Notes under the pieces: generated by a model
What the model saw: only the letters and a program-made list of their open reading frames with translations
What the model was told of the DNA's origin: nothing
The model's database searches: none
Made by a program: the position numbers and the translations under genes
Part shown: positions 11,633-20,235 of the stretch, piece after piece
Layout: the number at the start of each line of letters is the position of its first letter
Numbering within the stretch: the stretch's first letter is position 1
Assembly (NCBI GenBank): GCA_030753265.1
Contig: JASMCQ010000071.1
Location: 12,791 to 76,790, forward strand
Direction: 5' to 3'
Length of the DNA stretch: 64,000 nucleotides
Origin: Dehalococcoidia bacterium
GTDB lineage: Bacteria; Chloroflexota; Dehalococcoidia; UBA3495

Positions 11633-12523
11633 TCATTCGGCGCCGGAGTAGTGATCGATCAGCTCCTGCATCGCAAGTAGCTGTCCGGGGCCCACGCCGC
11701 GTTGCGCCACCAGAGGCAGCGAAGCGCGAATCAGAGCACCGTAGAGGGGCACCACGTGAGGCAGCCTCTGGTAAAGGGCCTCGAGGTGGCCGCGAATGGT
11801 GGAGACATCGCCGCGGACCGTGGGACCGGTGAGGCTGGCGGCCACCCCCTGGCGCGCCACGTTCTCCACGGTTCCTTTGGTGAGGGGATACAGAGACTCG
11901 ACGGCCTGCTCCGCGGAGAAGCCCATGGCCTGCCAGATGTCGACGGCGGCTTGCATCACGGCCGCCAGCAGAGGGCAGGCCAGGACCGCGGCCGCGTGGT
12001 AGAGGGGACGGTCGGCATCGGAGATCGAAACGTGGCGCCCGCCCAACTCCGAGGCCATCTCTTGCAGAAAGCCGGCCAGCGAGCCCTCCCCGGATACCGC
12101 GAAGGTGACGCCGGATAATCTGGCGGCGGCTTCCTCCGGCTCGTTGAGTCCGGCGAAGGTCTGGAGGGGGTGCAAGGCTCCGGTGAGCGAGCCTTGCCGG
12201 GACGCGGGCCCCAGGACCTCGGTTGACGCCACCCCAGAGCAGTGGACCACCCACTGGCCGGGTCGCCACGTGACATCGGTAGCCACCTGGCCGATGCTCG
12301 AGTCGGGGGTGGTGATGAAGACCAGGCCGGCCGCGTCCGACAGTTCCTGCGCCGTGTCGAATACTCGACAGCCGGGGAGCCTGCCAGCCAGCCACTCGGC
12401 GGAGCTTTTGCTCCGGCTGTGGGCCGCGGCCACCCGGTAGCCGCGGGAGGCCAGCGCCAGGGCCAGTCCCTTGCCCAGGATACCCACGCCGATGAACCCG
12501 ATGGCCGGGTTGCGCTCATCCAT
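11633..12523 (-). CDS. Rossmann-fold / DUF2520 protein of the pantothenate operon
   Basis: This 296-residue protein has an N-terminal NADP-binding Rossmann domain ([11 protein letters not shown] at 9-19) and a C-terminal all-helical DUF2520 domain (about 165-290, with the conserved [11 protein letters not shown]). Proteins of this architecture often neighbour pan genes, and the overall plan resembles ketopantoate reductase and 6-phosphogluconate-dehydrogenase-like enzymes. A role as an alternative ketopantoate reductase would fill the missing step between panB and panC, but this is inference. The start overlaps the end of the P1 peptidase gene by 8 nt, indicating translational coupling. Confidence 0.8.
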   Translation of the reverse strand: MDERNPAIGFIGVGILGKGLALALASRGYRVAAAHSRSKSSAEWLAGRLPGCRVFDTAQELSDAAGLVFITTPDSSIGQVATDVTWRPGQWVVHCSGVASTEVLGPASRQGSLTGALHPLQTFAGLNEPEEAAARLSGVTFAVSGEGSLAGFLQEMASELGGRHVSISDADRPLYHAAAVLACPLLAAVMQAAVDIWQAMGFSAEQAVESLYPLTKGTVENVARQGVAASLTGPTVRGDVSTIRGHLEALYQRLPHVVPLYGALIRASLPLVAQRGVGPGQLLAMQELIDHYSGAE

Positions 12524-13487
12524 GGGTCACCTCCGACACCGAGGGGACCCCGCCCAGCCCAGTTGCCGTCTCGAGGGCGCGCAGCACCGCCCGAGCCGTT
12601 ACTTCGACGACCGCCGCTCCCAGCACGGTGAGGTCCACCGGGGAAGGGAACCGGCCTGTGGCCAGCGCGAACATGGTATCGCCGTCCCGGATGGTGTGGC
12701 AGGGGCGGATGGTGAGGGCCAGGCCGTCGTGGCTGAGCGAGGCCAGATAGTTGGCCTCTTCCCGGGTCACCGGGGCGTCGGTCGCCACCACGCCGATCGT
12801 GGTGTTGGTCAAGGGTGGGGCCTCGCGGCCGGTTCTTTCTTGCAACACCAGGGCCATGGTGTCGTCGAATCCGCCGTTCCGGTTGCGAGGTCCCGCGATC
12901 ACGCGGCCCGACCGGTGGTCGGAGACGCCGCCGTAGGCGTTGACCGCCACCGCCGCCGCCACCACCGCGCCGCCGGGCAGCTTCAAGCTGGCGGAACCGA
13001 TCCCGGATTTGACGGCATCGGCCAGGCCTCGGGCCTTGGCAACAGTCGCGCCGGTGCCGGCGCCGACGCTGCCTTCCTCCATGGGGCCGCTCCCGGCGGC
13101 CAGGCAAGCGGCGCGCCCCTCGGCCAATCCGGGACGGACCTCGGACGTTATCAGGCCCAGGTCGAACAGAATGGCTGAAGACACGATGGGGATGATGGTG
13201 GGGCCGACTTTGACCCCGATGCCCTGCTCGGCCAGATAGCCGGCCACTCCGGAGGCGGCGTCCAACCCGAAGGCGCTGCCGCCGCTGAGAACCAGGCCGT
13301 GCACGCTGTCGATCCGGTGCATCGGCCGCAGCAGGTCCGTCTCCCGGGTGCCCGGTGAGCCGCCCCGCACGTCGACGCCGCCCACGGCGCCTTCGCGGCA
13401 GATGATCACGGTGCAGCCCGTGGCGTTGACGAGGTCGGTGTAGTGCCCAGCTTCCAGCCCGGCGACGGCGGTTATCGTCGGGTTCAA
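12516..13487 (-). CDS. P1 family (DmpA-like) self-processing peptidase
   Basis: This 323-residue member of peptidase family S58 (DmpA / beta-aminopeptidase group) has an Ntn-hydrolase-like fold. Family marks are SVHGLVLSGGSAFGLDAASG (61-80) and the autocleavage site before Thr230 in TNTTIGVVATDAP, the nucleophile replacing the Ser of DmpA. The enzyme would self-cleave into alpha and beta chains. Its place at the head of the pan operon hints at a substrate linked to beta-alanine or pantothenate peptides, since relatives cleave beta-amino peptides; that is inference. The start is TTG 13487, supported by GGAGG 5 nt upstream. Confidence 0.85.
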   Translation of the reverse strand: MNPTITAVAGLEAGHYTDLVNATGCTVIICREGAVGGVDVRGGSPGTRETDLLRPMHRIDSVHGLVLSGGSAFGLDAASGVAGYLAEQGIGVKVGPTIIPIVSSAILFDLGLITSEVRPGLAEGRAACLAAGSGPMEEGSVGAGTGATVAKARGLADAVKSGIGSASLKLPGGAVVAAAVAVNAYGGVSDHRSGRVIAGPRNRNGGFDDTMALVLQERTGREAPPLTNTTIGVVATDAPVTREEANYLASLSHDGLALTIRPCHTIRDGDTMFALATGRFPSPVDLTVLGAAVVEVTARAVLRALETATGLGGVPSVSEVTHG

Positions 13488-13676
13488 CCGGCCCTCCGCG
13501 AGACTCCTGGGAGGTGCGGGCCGCGGGCAAAAGAAAAGCCCCGACGCAACGGGGCGTAGCTAATTGACCTTAGTTTGTTGCCGGCCGTCTCGGTCCACAT
13601 TAGATCCCAGCGGCCCACCCGATCGTCAATCAGGGAGGGGTCCATGAAGGCTCATCCCCACTCAGGGTGGATGGCA
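13488..13676 (-). ncRNA. Structured 5' leader of the pantothenate operon
   Basis: Between the predicted transcription start (near 13675) and TTG 13487 there are about 190 nt that fold on the minus strand. A hairpin comes first (GGGGT and CCAT pairing with ATGG and ACCCC, about 13640-13680). Next is a long-range stem pairing GATTGAC (about 13630) with GTCAATT (about 13565), enclosing GGCCG/CGGCC. An intrinsic terminator comes last. Such an arrangement fits transcription attenuation. The pan RNA motif is known upstream of pan genes in Chloroflexi and is the first candidate; the core GGCCGGCAAC also recalls SAM-type riboswitches. Neither is proven by eye. Confidence 0.5.
13529..13555 (-). terminator. 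Intrinsic terminator inside the pan leader (attenuator)
   Basis: On the minus strand GCCCCG, a 6-nt loop and CGGGGC are followed by TTTTCTTTT. The site lies upstream of the first operon gene and downstream of its promoter, so it would stop transcription before the coding region unless overridden. Confidence 0.7.
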
Positions 13677-13681
13677 CCCCC

Positions 13682-13710
13682 ATTGTATGCACCCCGGATA
13701 GGCGTGTCAA
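13682..13710 (-). promoter_or_regulatory. Strong sigma70-type promoter of the pan operon
   Basis: On the minus strand, TTGACA (13710-13705) and TACAAT (13687-13682) are separated by exactly 17 nt. A second TTGACA-like hexamer lies 18 nt further upstream. This is the best promoter match in the window. Confidence 0.8.
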
Positions 13711-13889
13711 GCTAGGTACTACTGTCAAGCTTGACATAAACAATACCCATATTCGAAGGACGGGCCGCTTGGATAAACACTTCTCGGCAAATCGTGGGAC
13801 CGAGTTTGACCATTGTCACCGTGAGCCTGGCGGAGCCGGCGGCGGGAAACCTGTGCTGAAAGGGAATCTCGGCGTAACAATGAAATTGC

Positions 13890-14045
13890 TCCGAAAGTGT
13901 CATGCTGAGCCAGCCGCAGCGGCGAAGTATCTGGGGTGGGGCTTCTCCGCCACCTCCCCAGATACTTCGCCCTTCCCGCGAAGGACTCGGGATGACAGGG
14001 CGGTGCCCATTTTCGTGGGCCGCGGTGCCCCGACTGAACCGAGGA
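13890..14045 (+). repeat. Dispersed repeat, copy 1 (inverted relative to copy 2)
   Basis: About 150 bp starting at GAAAGTGTCATGCTGAGCC and running through CCGCGAAGGACTCGGGATGA to the segment TTCGTGGGCCG. A diverged copy in opposite orientation lies at about 25295-25450. It contains an inner inverted repeat (GAAGTATCTGGGG with CCCCAGATACTTC). There is no coding frame. It looks like a non-autonomous mobile or REP-like element. Confidence 0.7.
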
Positions 14046-14078
14046 GTGACAATTTGCCGGTTTAAGTTGACTGGGCAG

Positions 14079-15308
14079 CTAGCTGGCCGGGCCGGCCGGC
14101 TTCCGGGATAAGGGGACCAAAATCACAATGAGGGCTGCCACCGCCGTTAGCGCGCCGGAATAGTAGTAAACAGACCCGTATCCCCCAAAGTGGTCTATGA
14201 TGACCGTGGCGATGAAGGGAGTGACGCCACCGAGTGCCCCGTTGATGCCGAAGATCAAGCCCGTCACCGTGGCCTCCGTCCCCTTTCCAGTCACGTCCAG
14301 GACGGCGGCCAAGAGGATCTGGTGCAGGGCGAAGCTGAAGAGGCCCAGACCCGCCAGGACCACCGGCAGCAGGAAGGTGTCCCCGGCGCCGACCACCAGG
14401 AACGCCAGGATCGCGGCGCAGGCCGTGCCGGGCGCCAGGACCTGTTTTCGCCCGAACTTGTCGGACAGTACCCCCAGCACCGGCGCCGAAACTATCCCCA
14501 TTCCGGTGAGCAGGGCGAAATGCACCCCGGCGTTGAAGTGTCCCATTCCCAATTCTTCTTCCAGGTAGAAAGGGGTCCAGTTGAACAACGCGTTGAGGCC
14601 CACGCCCCGGAACGCGGCTGCCAGCACGAGCCATAGAATAACGGGGTTTCTGAGCAATTCCTTGCTCTGGTGGAACTGTGCGCCCAGCCCCTTCCCTTGA
14701 GACCCGCCACCGCCTTTGCCGAGGTCTTTCAGGGACCACCAGGTGAAGACTGCCACCAGTAGGGCCGGGGTGGTGTAAACGAAGAGCACGTTTCGCCAAA
14801 AGAACAGCTCCAAAAGCCCGCCGGCCAGCAGCGGGCCCAGAACGTTGCCCGCGTTCGCCCCCAGCCCGTGCATGGATATGGCGAAGCCCCTGCGGTCCGG
14901 GAACCGTTGGGACAGGGCTGCCGTGGCAGGCAAATGCCAGAGCGCCCCCGGCACTGTGGTCAGGATCACGGCTACGATCAACAGGGGATAGCTGTATGCC
15001 GCTCCCAACGCCGCGAAGGCGATGGCGGACCAGAGCATGCAGCAGGTCAAGATCAAGCCCCACTGGCTCCGCAGCATGTCCACGAAGATTCCGCCACCCA
15101 GGTTTACCACGCCGAACCCGGCCTGGCGGATACCTAGAAGGCTGGCCACCTGCAGGTTGCTGAGCCCCATCGTGGAGGTAATTGTCGGCATGAAGACCGG
15201 GAAACCGTGGTCGTAAAGGTGCTGAACGGCGTGGCCGAATGTCAGGCTGCTCAGCACGAATCCTCGAGTCTGCTTCACCTCTGCCGGGGCAGGTATAGCC
15301 TCTTCCAC
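14079..15308 (-). CDS. MFS transporter
   Basis: This major facilitator superfamily permease of about 410 residues has 12 predicted membrane segments in two bundles and a central loop rich in Gly and Lys (SLKDLGKGGGGSQGKG). Conserved pieces are GIRQAGFGVVNLGGG in helix 2, the RF-x-DRRG-x-A motif after helix 4 and GVLSDKFGRK between helices 8 and 9. The substrate is unknown; monocarboxylate or sugar-acid carriers are the nearest in look. GAGGAGG supports a GTG at 15308 (or TTG 15311) rather than the more distant upstream ATG. It is transcribed away from the VOC gene. Confidence 0.85.
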   Translation of the reverse strand: MEEAIPAPAEVKQTRGFVLSSLTFGHAVQHLYDHGFPVFMPTITSTMGLSNLQVASLLGIRQAGFGVVNLGGGIFVDMLRSQWGLILTCCMLWSAIAFAALGAAYSYPLLIVAVILTTVPGALWHLPATAALSQRFPDRRGFAISMHGLGANAGNVLGPLLAGGLLELFFWRNVLFVYTTPALLVAVFTWWSLKDLGKGGGGSQGKGLGAQFHQSKELLRNPVILWLVLAAAFRGVGLNALFNWTPFYLEEELGMGHFNAGVHFALLTGMGIVSAPVLGVLSDKFGRKQVLAPGTACAAILAFLVVGAGDTFLLPVVLAGLGLFSFALHQILLAAVLDVTGKGTEATVTGLIFGINGALGGVTPFIATVIIDHFGGYGSVYYYSGALTAVAALIVILVPLSRKPAGPAS

Positions 15309-15573
15309 CAACGTTGCCTCCTCGCGCACCTGGCTGATTCTATGCTGAAGACGCGGGCCCCGCAAGCCGCCCTCCGGCATTTCACGCCACGCGGACCGTC
15401 AAGGGCGGCCCAGATCGTGGAGACGGAGCCGGGGTCCGGAGCCGGACCGAGTCCGTTACGCCCGTGGCGGCGGTATGGTATGCTACCGCGGGACGCCGTC
15501 CCGGGCTCTCCGGCCACCCCTCTCCCAAGACCCAGCGGGTGGCCACATCGCCAAGCGAAGGAGGCAAGCGGAA

Positions 15574-15960
15574 ATGTTTCGCATCAACCACATCCACCTC
15601 AAGGCCCCCAACCCCAAAGCAACGGCCCAATGGTACGTGGACAAGTTCGGCGCCAATATCTTTGGTGAGGGGAAGGGCCTGGGAGACTCCCAGACGGTGA
15701 GGATGGATATAGACGGCACTCACGTCTACGTCACCAGCGCCCCGGCTGGAGAGACGCTGCCCGATGGCACCTCCGAGTCTCATTACGGGTTGGAGCATTT
15801 CGGTTTCGATACCGACGACATCGAAGGCGCGATGGCCCGGCTCCAGGCCCAAGGGGTCAAGGTGTTGCTGCCCATTACTCCGGGTGCTTCCGGCAACAAG
15901 ATCTCCTACATCGAAGGGCCGGACAACGTTCGTATAGAGTTGGTGCAGCCCAGCCCCTAG
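15574..15960 (+). CDS. VOC (glyoxalase / dioxygenase) superfamily protein
   Basis: This 128-residue single-domain vicinal-oxygen-chelate protein has two beta-alpha-beta-beta-beta modules. Putative metal ligands are His7 in the first strand (RINHIHLKAPN), His84 in GLEHFGFDTDD and the Glu of the last strand (VRIELVQP). Such proteins serve as lyases, epimerases or dioxygenases; the substrate cannot be told. AAGGAGG lies about 9 nt before the ATG, which fixes the start although the frame stays open upstream. It begins a plus-strand run of catabolic-looking genes. Confidence 0.85.
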   Translation: MFRINHIHLKAPNPKATAQWYVDKFGANIFGEGKGLGDSQTVRMDIDGTHVYVTSAPAGETLPDGTSESHYGLEHFGFDTDDIEGAMARLQAQGVKVLLPITPGASGNKISYIEGPDNVRIELVQPSP

Positions 15961-16180
15961 CAGCTAGGCGTCAGAGAGCCCCGGCTGGTGTAGACGAAGA
16001 AGCCGGGGCATGAAGCCAATTCCCGGGGGCGTCGCCGACGGCTTGCGCCCGCTGGACCACCATGTTGGTCAACTCCGGTGCCATCTCAGGGTTAACCTGC
16101 GCCCGGCCACCTCGTGCCTGAGCCTGGTTGGCCCGGAGTTGCTTTAGTGAGTCACCATTCGAAAAGGGGGACCGTCGCAT

Positions 16181-16957
16181 ATGGGTTACGCTGGACTTAG
16201 TTTGGAAGGGCGGGTCGCCCTGGTAACCGGCTCGGCGCATGGTATCGGCAGCGCCTTGGCCGTCGGGCTGGCCGAAGCCGGGGCGGAGGTCGCGGTCTCC
16301 GACATACCGGACCGGCTGGCCGAAGCCAAGACCGTGGCGGAGCAAATCGAAGGGTTGGGCCGCCGTAGCGGCGCCTACCCCCTGGACGTGCTGGACCTGG
16401 CCGGGGTGCGGACCGCCATCCAGCAGGTTGTGAACGACTTCGGCCGGCTGGACGTGCTGGTCAACAACGCCGGCATCCGCATCCACAAGCCGGCGCTGGA
16501 GGTGACGGAGGAAGAGTGGGACGACGTCATCGACATCAACCTGAAAGGTGTCTTCTTCTGCGCTCAGGCGGCCGCCCGTTTCATGATCGACCAGGGTGGC
16601 GGCCGCATCGTCAACATCGCCTCCCAGCTTGCCATCGTCGCCAGGGAAGACCGGGTTGCCTACTGCGCCAGCAAAGCTGGGGTGGCGAACATGACCCGGG
16701 CCCTGGCCCTGGAGTGGATGAAGTACGGCATCACGGTCAACGCCATCGGCCCGGGGCCTACCAACACACCCGGATCGCGGGCCGCCAACCCCCTCGCGTC
16801 CCAGGAAGACCGGGAGGGTCTGGGCCCCCAATCACCCCTGGGCCGGCGCATGGACCCGAAGGAACTGGTGGGAGCAACGGTCTATCTGGCCAGCCCGTCG
16901 GCGAGTTCCACCACGGGCCATCTGCTGATTGTAGACGGTGGCTGGACCGCGCTTTAG
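16181..16957 (+). CDS. Short-chain dehydrogenase/reductase (SDR)
   Basis: This 258-residue classical SDR has the cofactor motif TGSAHGIG (16-23), the NNAG motif (LVNNAGIRI), the catalytic Ser in NIASQ and the YxxxK pair in AYCASKAGVA, all intact. It ends in the usual VDGGW. It should oxidise or reduce a hydroxyl/keto group with NAD(P); Asp after the second strand (SDIPD) suggests NAD. It is followed by an LLM oxidoreductase and two more SDRs, so the set may degrade one family of alcohols or hydroxyacyl compounds. GGGGG precedes the start by about 10 nt. Confidence 0.9.
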   Translation: MGYAGLSLEGRVALVTGSAHGIGSALAVGLAEAGAEVAVSDIPDRLAEAKTVAEQIEGLGRRSGAYPLDVLDLAGVRTAIQQVVNDFGRLDVLVNNAGIRIHKPALEVTEEEWDDVIDINLKGVFFCAQAAARFMIDQGGGRIVNIASQLAIVAREDRVAYCASKAGVANMTRALALEWMKYGITVNAIGPGPTNTPGSRAANPLASQEDREGLGPQSPLGRRMDPKELVGATVYLASPSASSTTGHLLIVDGGWTAL

Positions 16958-17057
16958 TTTAGCGATCAGCTCTCAGCCGTTGGCTATCCGCGACCGGTTG
17001 CCAACCCGAGTCGCTGCTGAAAGCTGATCGCTGATAGCTTTAACCATGGAGGCTCCC

Positions 17058-17975
17058 GTGAAGTTCGGCATCATGCTGCCCCATTACCGGCAAGTAGCGT
17101 CCGCCGACGCCATTGCCCGCGTGGCCAAGGAGGCGGAACGCCTGGGCTATGACACCATCTGGGTCTGCGATCACATCGTCATCCCCAATGAAGAAGTGAA
17201 CCGCTTTGGCGCGGAGTTCTACGACCCCTTCTCCGTGCTGGCCTACGTATCGGCCTGTACCAGCGAGGTCGGCCTGGGCTCCAGCGTGTTCATTCTGCCC
17301 TACCGCAACCCGATTCAGGTTGCGAAGACCCTGTCAACGATCGACACCCTGTCCCACGGCAGGCTCATCGTCGGCGTAGGGGTGGGCGCCCTCACGGCCG
17401 AGTTCGTGAACATCAACGCGCCCTATGAGGATCGAGGTGACTATAGCGACGAGGCCCTTCGCATCTTCCAGGAGCTGTGGACCAACGCCGATCCCCAGTT
17501 CCAGGGAAAGTACTACCGGTTCTCCGGCATCCAGTTCTACCCCAAGCCGGTGCAACGGCCCAGGCCGCCCATGTGGATTGGCGGGAACACCCGCCGGGCC
17601 CTGCGGCGGGTGGTGGAGTTCGGCGACGTGTGGCACCCCACCAGGGCCAGCCCCGAGATGCTGAACGAAATGATGCCCCGCCTGCGGATGCTGGCGGAAC
17701 GGGCGGGCCGGGACCCCGGGAAGATTGGGATCGCCGTGCGGCAGCCCATGAAGATCGTTTCGGACCCGTCCCAGTCCCTCGATTCGTGGCTGCTGGTAGG
17801 CACCACGGAACAGGTCATCGACGGTGTCGGAAAGTTTGCCGAGGCGGGAGTAGGCCACTTCGTCCTGGACACGTTCTACAGCATACCGGAGCTGTGGGGC
17901 GAGAACGTGGAGACCATGCTGGAGACCATGGAGCGCTTCGCCACCACGGTGATGCCCCACTTCGCCGAGGGCTAG
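17058..17975 (+). CDS. LLM-class (probably F420-dependent) oxidoreductase
   Basis: This TIM-barrel protein of about 305 residues belongs to the luciferase-like monooxygenase family. It begins MKFGIMLPHYRQ and has LGYDTIWVCDHIVIP, the RLIVGVGVGALTAEF loop and the PMWIGGNTRRALRR segment typical of F420-dependent members. It probably transfers a hydride to or from F420 (or uses FMNH2). GTG 17058 is preferred because GGAGG lies 5 nt upstream; the in-frame ATG at 17046 overlaps this site. It lies between SDR genes on the same strand. Substrate unknown. Confidence 0.88.
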   Translation: MKFGIMLPHYRQVASADAIARVAKEAERLGYDTIWVCDHIVIPNEEVNRFGAEFYDPFSVLAYVSACTSEVGLGSSVFILPYRNPIQVAKTLSTIDTLSHGRLIVGVGVGALTAEFVNINAPYEDRGDYSDEALRIFQELWTNADPQFQGKYYRFSGIQFYPKPVQRPRPPMWIGGNTRRALRRVVEFGDVWHPTRASPEMLNEMMPRLRMLAERAGRDPGKIGIAVRQPMKIVSDPSQSLDSWLLVGTTEQVIDGVGKFAEAGVGHFVLDTFYSIPELWGENVETMLETMERFATTVMPHFAEG

Positions 17976-18022
17976 CCGCCGGCCGTAGGGTGAGCGCGAC
18001 GGGCCCAACTCAGGAGGCTGGA

Positions 18023-18838
18023 ATGGGTAAGTTCGACGGCAAGGTGGCCGTGATAACCGGCGCCGGCCGCATGCGGGGCATCGGCCACGGCGCGGCCCTT
18101 GCCTTTGCCAGGGAGGGGGCCCACGTGACCATAACCGGCACCGGGCGGGACCCCCGGAGCTTCCCCCCCGATGAGCAGGCCGCCGGCTGGAAGGACATCG
18201 AAAGCGTGGCTCAGGAGATCCGGGACCTGGGCCACGGCGCCCTGCCCCTCGTGGCCGACGTCACCAATGCCGGCCAGGTTCAGGCCATGGTCGACCGCAC
18301 CTTGGCCGAGTTCGGGCGCATCGACTTCCTGGTCAACAACGCGAGCGCACCCCGTCTGGGGGCCTCGGCGCCCCTTGTGGATCTGTCTGTGGAGGCCTGG
18401 CGGAAGGAAATCGACGTCAAGGTCACCGGAACCTTCCTGTGCACCCAGGCGGTGGCTCAGGTCTTGATACGCCAGGGCCATGGTGGCAGCATAGTGAACC
18501 TGGGTTCCATTGTGACCAGGATCGGTAAGGCCAACGATGTGGCCTATGCCACCGCCTGCGGCGCGATAGACACCTTCACCCAGAGGGCCGGCAAGGCCCT
18601 GGCTCCCCACGGAATAAGAGTCAACGCGGTGAATCCTGGGACCACCGACACCGCCCGCAACGACTCCCAGTATGGGTATCCCAGGACCCAGGCGTGGACG
18701 GACCGCATGGAAACCGTCCCCCTGGGCCGGGTCGCCCGGCCGGAAGAGGTCGGAGATTTCGTTGCTTGGCTCTGCGGCAAAGAGGCCGAGTTCATTGTGG
18801 GTCAGTGCATCTACATTGACGGGGGCCTGACTGCCTGA
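18023..18838 (+). CDS. SDR-family protein with YxxxC in place of YxxxK
   Basis: This 271-residue SDR-fold protein has the cofactor loop TGAGRMRGIG (14-23, with a three-residue expansion like that of enoyl-ACP or actinomycete mycofactocin-type members), NNASA, the catalytic Ser in NLGSIV and a Tyr in VAYATACGAID. The residue four after the Tyr is Cys rather than the otherwise nearly invariant Lys, while the two other SDRs here keep Lys. The C-terminus (IYIDGGL) is normal. The enzyme may be inactive, regulatory or use another proton relay. CAGGAGG precedes ATG 18023 by 6 nt. Confidence 0.85.
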   Translation: MGKFDGKVAVITGAGRMRGIGHGAALAFAREGAHVTITGTGRDPRSFPPDEQAAGWKDIESVAQEIRDLGHGALPLVADVTNAGQVQAMVDRTLAEFGRIDFLVNNASAPRLGASAPLVDLSVEAWRKEIDVKVTGTFLCTQAVAQVLIRQGHGGSIVNLGSIVTRIGKANDVAYATACGAIDTFTQRAGKALAPHGIRVNAVNPGTTDTARNDSQYGYPRTQAWTDRMETVPLGRVARPEEVGDFVAWLCGKEAEFIVGQCIYIDGGLTA

Positions 18839-18916
18839 AGGGATCAGACCGTGGTTTGCTGCCGTGCCAAGCCGGGCGCCGGTCGGGTGTCTCGCACCTG
18901 GTTTGATAGCCGGTCC

Positions 18917-18942
18917 GTCAGTCCGGCCTTCGCCGGACTGAC
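18917..18942 (+). other. Perfect 11-bp hairpin between SDR genes
   Basis: GTCAGTCCGGC, loop CTTC, GCCGGACTGAC. There is no T-run on either side, so it is not a typical terminator. It may be a processing or Rho-linked stop, or a small palindromic repeat. Confidence 0.6.
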
Positions 18943-19113
18943 GAGTGAGGGGACAAGATGACGCTCTCGCCTAGGTAGGGCTACTTACAAGCCAGCGTGC
19001 CGGAGTCGGGCCTTACCACCCCTCGGCTCTAGCCGGGATCTGCCGGGACCGGCCAGCTTCCGAGCGGCGCTCGACTAGGGGGAGGCAAAACCAGACTCGC
19101 CAAGGGGGATGAC

Positions 19114-19869
19114 ATGGGCAAAATGGAAGGGCTTGTGGCTATCGTCACCGGGGCCAGCCGCGGCCTGGGCCGGGCCATCGCCAAGGAGTACGCCCGGGAG
19201 GGGGCTAAGGTGGCCGTTTGCGCTCGGCCCCAGTCTCCCACGGGGCTGGCGGGGAACGTCGAGGAGACCGCCGGGGACATCCAGGCCGCCGGGGGAGAGG
19301 CCTTTGCCGTGGCCTGTGACGTGGCGGATGAAGCGCAAGTCTCGGAGATGGTCCGGCAAGTGCTCGACCGGTACGGCCGGATCGACGTGCTGGTGAACAA
19401 CGCCGGGGTCATGGTGCTGGGCGAGAGCATCCTGGAGATAAGCCCGGCCCAGTGGGACCTGTCCGTCGCAGTCAACATGCGGGGGCCGTACCTGACCTGT
19501 CGCGCCGTTCTGCCGGCGATGAGGAGCCAGGGCCGGGGCAGCATCGTCAACATCGGCTCCCGGATGGGTAGCGACCATACCCGGGGTGGAGGCGTGCTCT
19601 ACAGCGCCAGCAAGGCGGGCCTGCACATGTTCAGCCTGACCCTGGCCGAAGAGGTGCGCGAGTACAACATCGCGGTCAACATCCTCAGTCCCGGCTCTTT
19701 GAAGAGCGAGGGCTCGGCGGCCATTCCCTGGACCCAGTGGGACTGGGCCGTGCGTGACCTGCCCGAGGTGGTGGGCCCCAGCGCCGTATACCTGGCGCTG
19801 CAGGACGCCCAATTGTTTACTGGAAACCTGGTCTCGCGCGCCGAGTTTGGCAAGACCTGGGGGCTTTAG
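19114..19869 (+). CDS. Short-chain dehydrogenase/reductase (SDR)
   Basis: This 251-residue classical SDR has TGASRGLG (13-20), NNAGV, Ser in NIGSRMG and Tyr/Lys in LYSASKAGLH, all intact. Arg and Lys after the second strand (CARPQ) suggest a preference for NADP. The C-terminal part diverges from classical members: it lacks the VDGG ending and finishes FGKTWGL. It is separated from the preceding SDR by 275 nt with a hairpin and followed 92 nt later by a GatC/AtzG-like gene. The ribosome-binding site AAGGGGG lies before ATG 19114. Confidence 0.9.
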   Translation: MGKMEGLVAIVTGASRGLGRAIAKEYAREGAKVAVCARPQSPTGLAGNVEETAGDIQAAGGEAFAVACDVADEAQVSEMVRQVLDRYGRIDVLVNNAGVMVLGESILEISPAQWDLSVAVNMRGPYLTCRAVLPAMRSQGRGSIVNIGSRMGSDHTRGGGVLYSASKAGLHMFSLTLAEEVREYNIAVNILSPGSLKSEGSAAIPWTQWDWAVRDLPEVVGPSAVYLALQDAQLFTGNLVSRAEFGKTWGL

Positions 19870-19961
19870 AAGCCGGCGAAGCGGCGCCACCTTGACGCCG
19901 GGTCCGATTTCATAGAGTATGGGGTAGACAAATCAGAGCTTAGGCTTGAACGGAGGCTGCA

Positions 19962-20144
19962 ATGCCTAACCTGAACCAGGACGAAATACGGGCGCTGGGC
20001 CACGCCGTGGGGCTGGAGATACAGGAGCCGGAGCTTACCGAGGTGATGCACAGCCTCAACGCCCTGCTGGAAGCCCTGGACCAGATCAACCCTCCAGGGC
20101 TGGAAAGTGTCGAGCCTCTGCCCATCATCTTGCCCGCCGCCTAA
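19962..20144 (+). CDS. Small GatC/AtzG-like protein (orphan)
   Basis: This is a 60-residue helical protein with GGAGG 6 nt before the ATG. The sequence (residues about 12-58, LGHAVGLEIQEPELTEV to ESVEPLPII) matches the GatC / AtzG (DUF4089) pattern: two helices followed by an extended tail with G-x-E-x-V-E-P. These proteins normally wrap around an amidase (GatA or AtzE) and are encoded beside it. No amidase is in the window, and the gene is followed at once by a terminator. It may serve an amidase encoded elsewhere. Confidence 0.7.
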   Translation: MPNLNQDEIRALGHAVGLEIQEPELTEVMHSLNALLEALDQINPPGLESVEPLPIILPAA

Positions 20145-20178
20145 GCTGGTCGGTGGCCCGCCGCCGTGAACCCGCAAT

Positions 20179-20210
20179 CCGTCCCTCACCCTGAGGGGCG
20201 GATGTTTTTT
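20179..20210 (+). terminator. Intrinsic terminator between convergent genes
   Basis: CCGTCCCTCA, loop CCC and TGAGGGGCGG (10 bp with one G-T pair) are followed by ATG and six T. It ends the plus-strand run; the convergent etfA ends just beyond. Confidence 0.85.
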
Positions 20211-20235
20211 CCTTCCGGAGCCGCGAGATGGGCGC

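Noticed and set aside
13600..13660. T-box-like GGGTGG-x-CCGC in the pan leader
   Set aside because: The conserved ACC is incomplete, it does not overlap the terminator stem, and no specifier loop could be placed.
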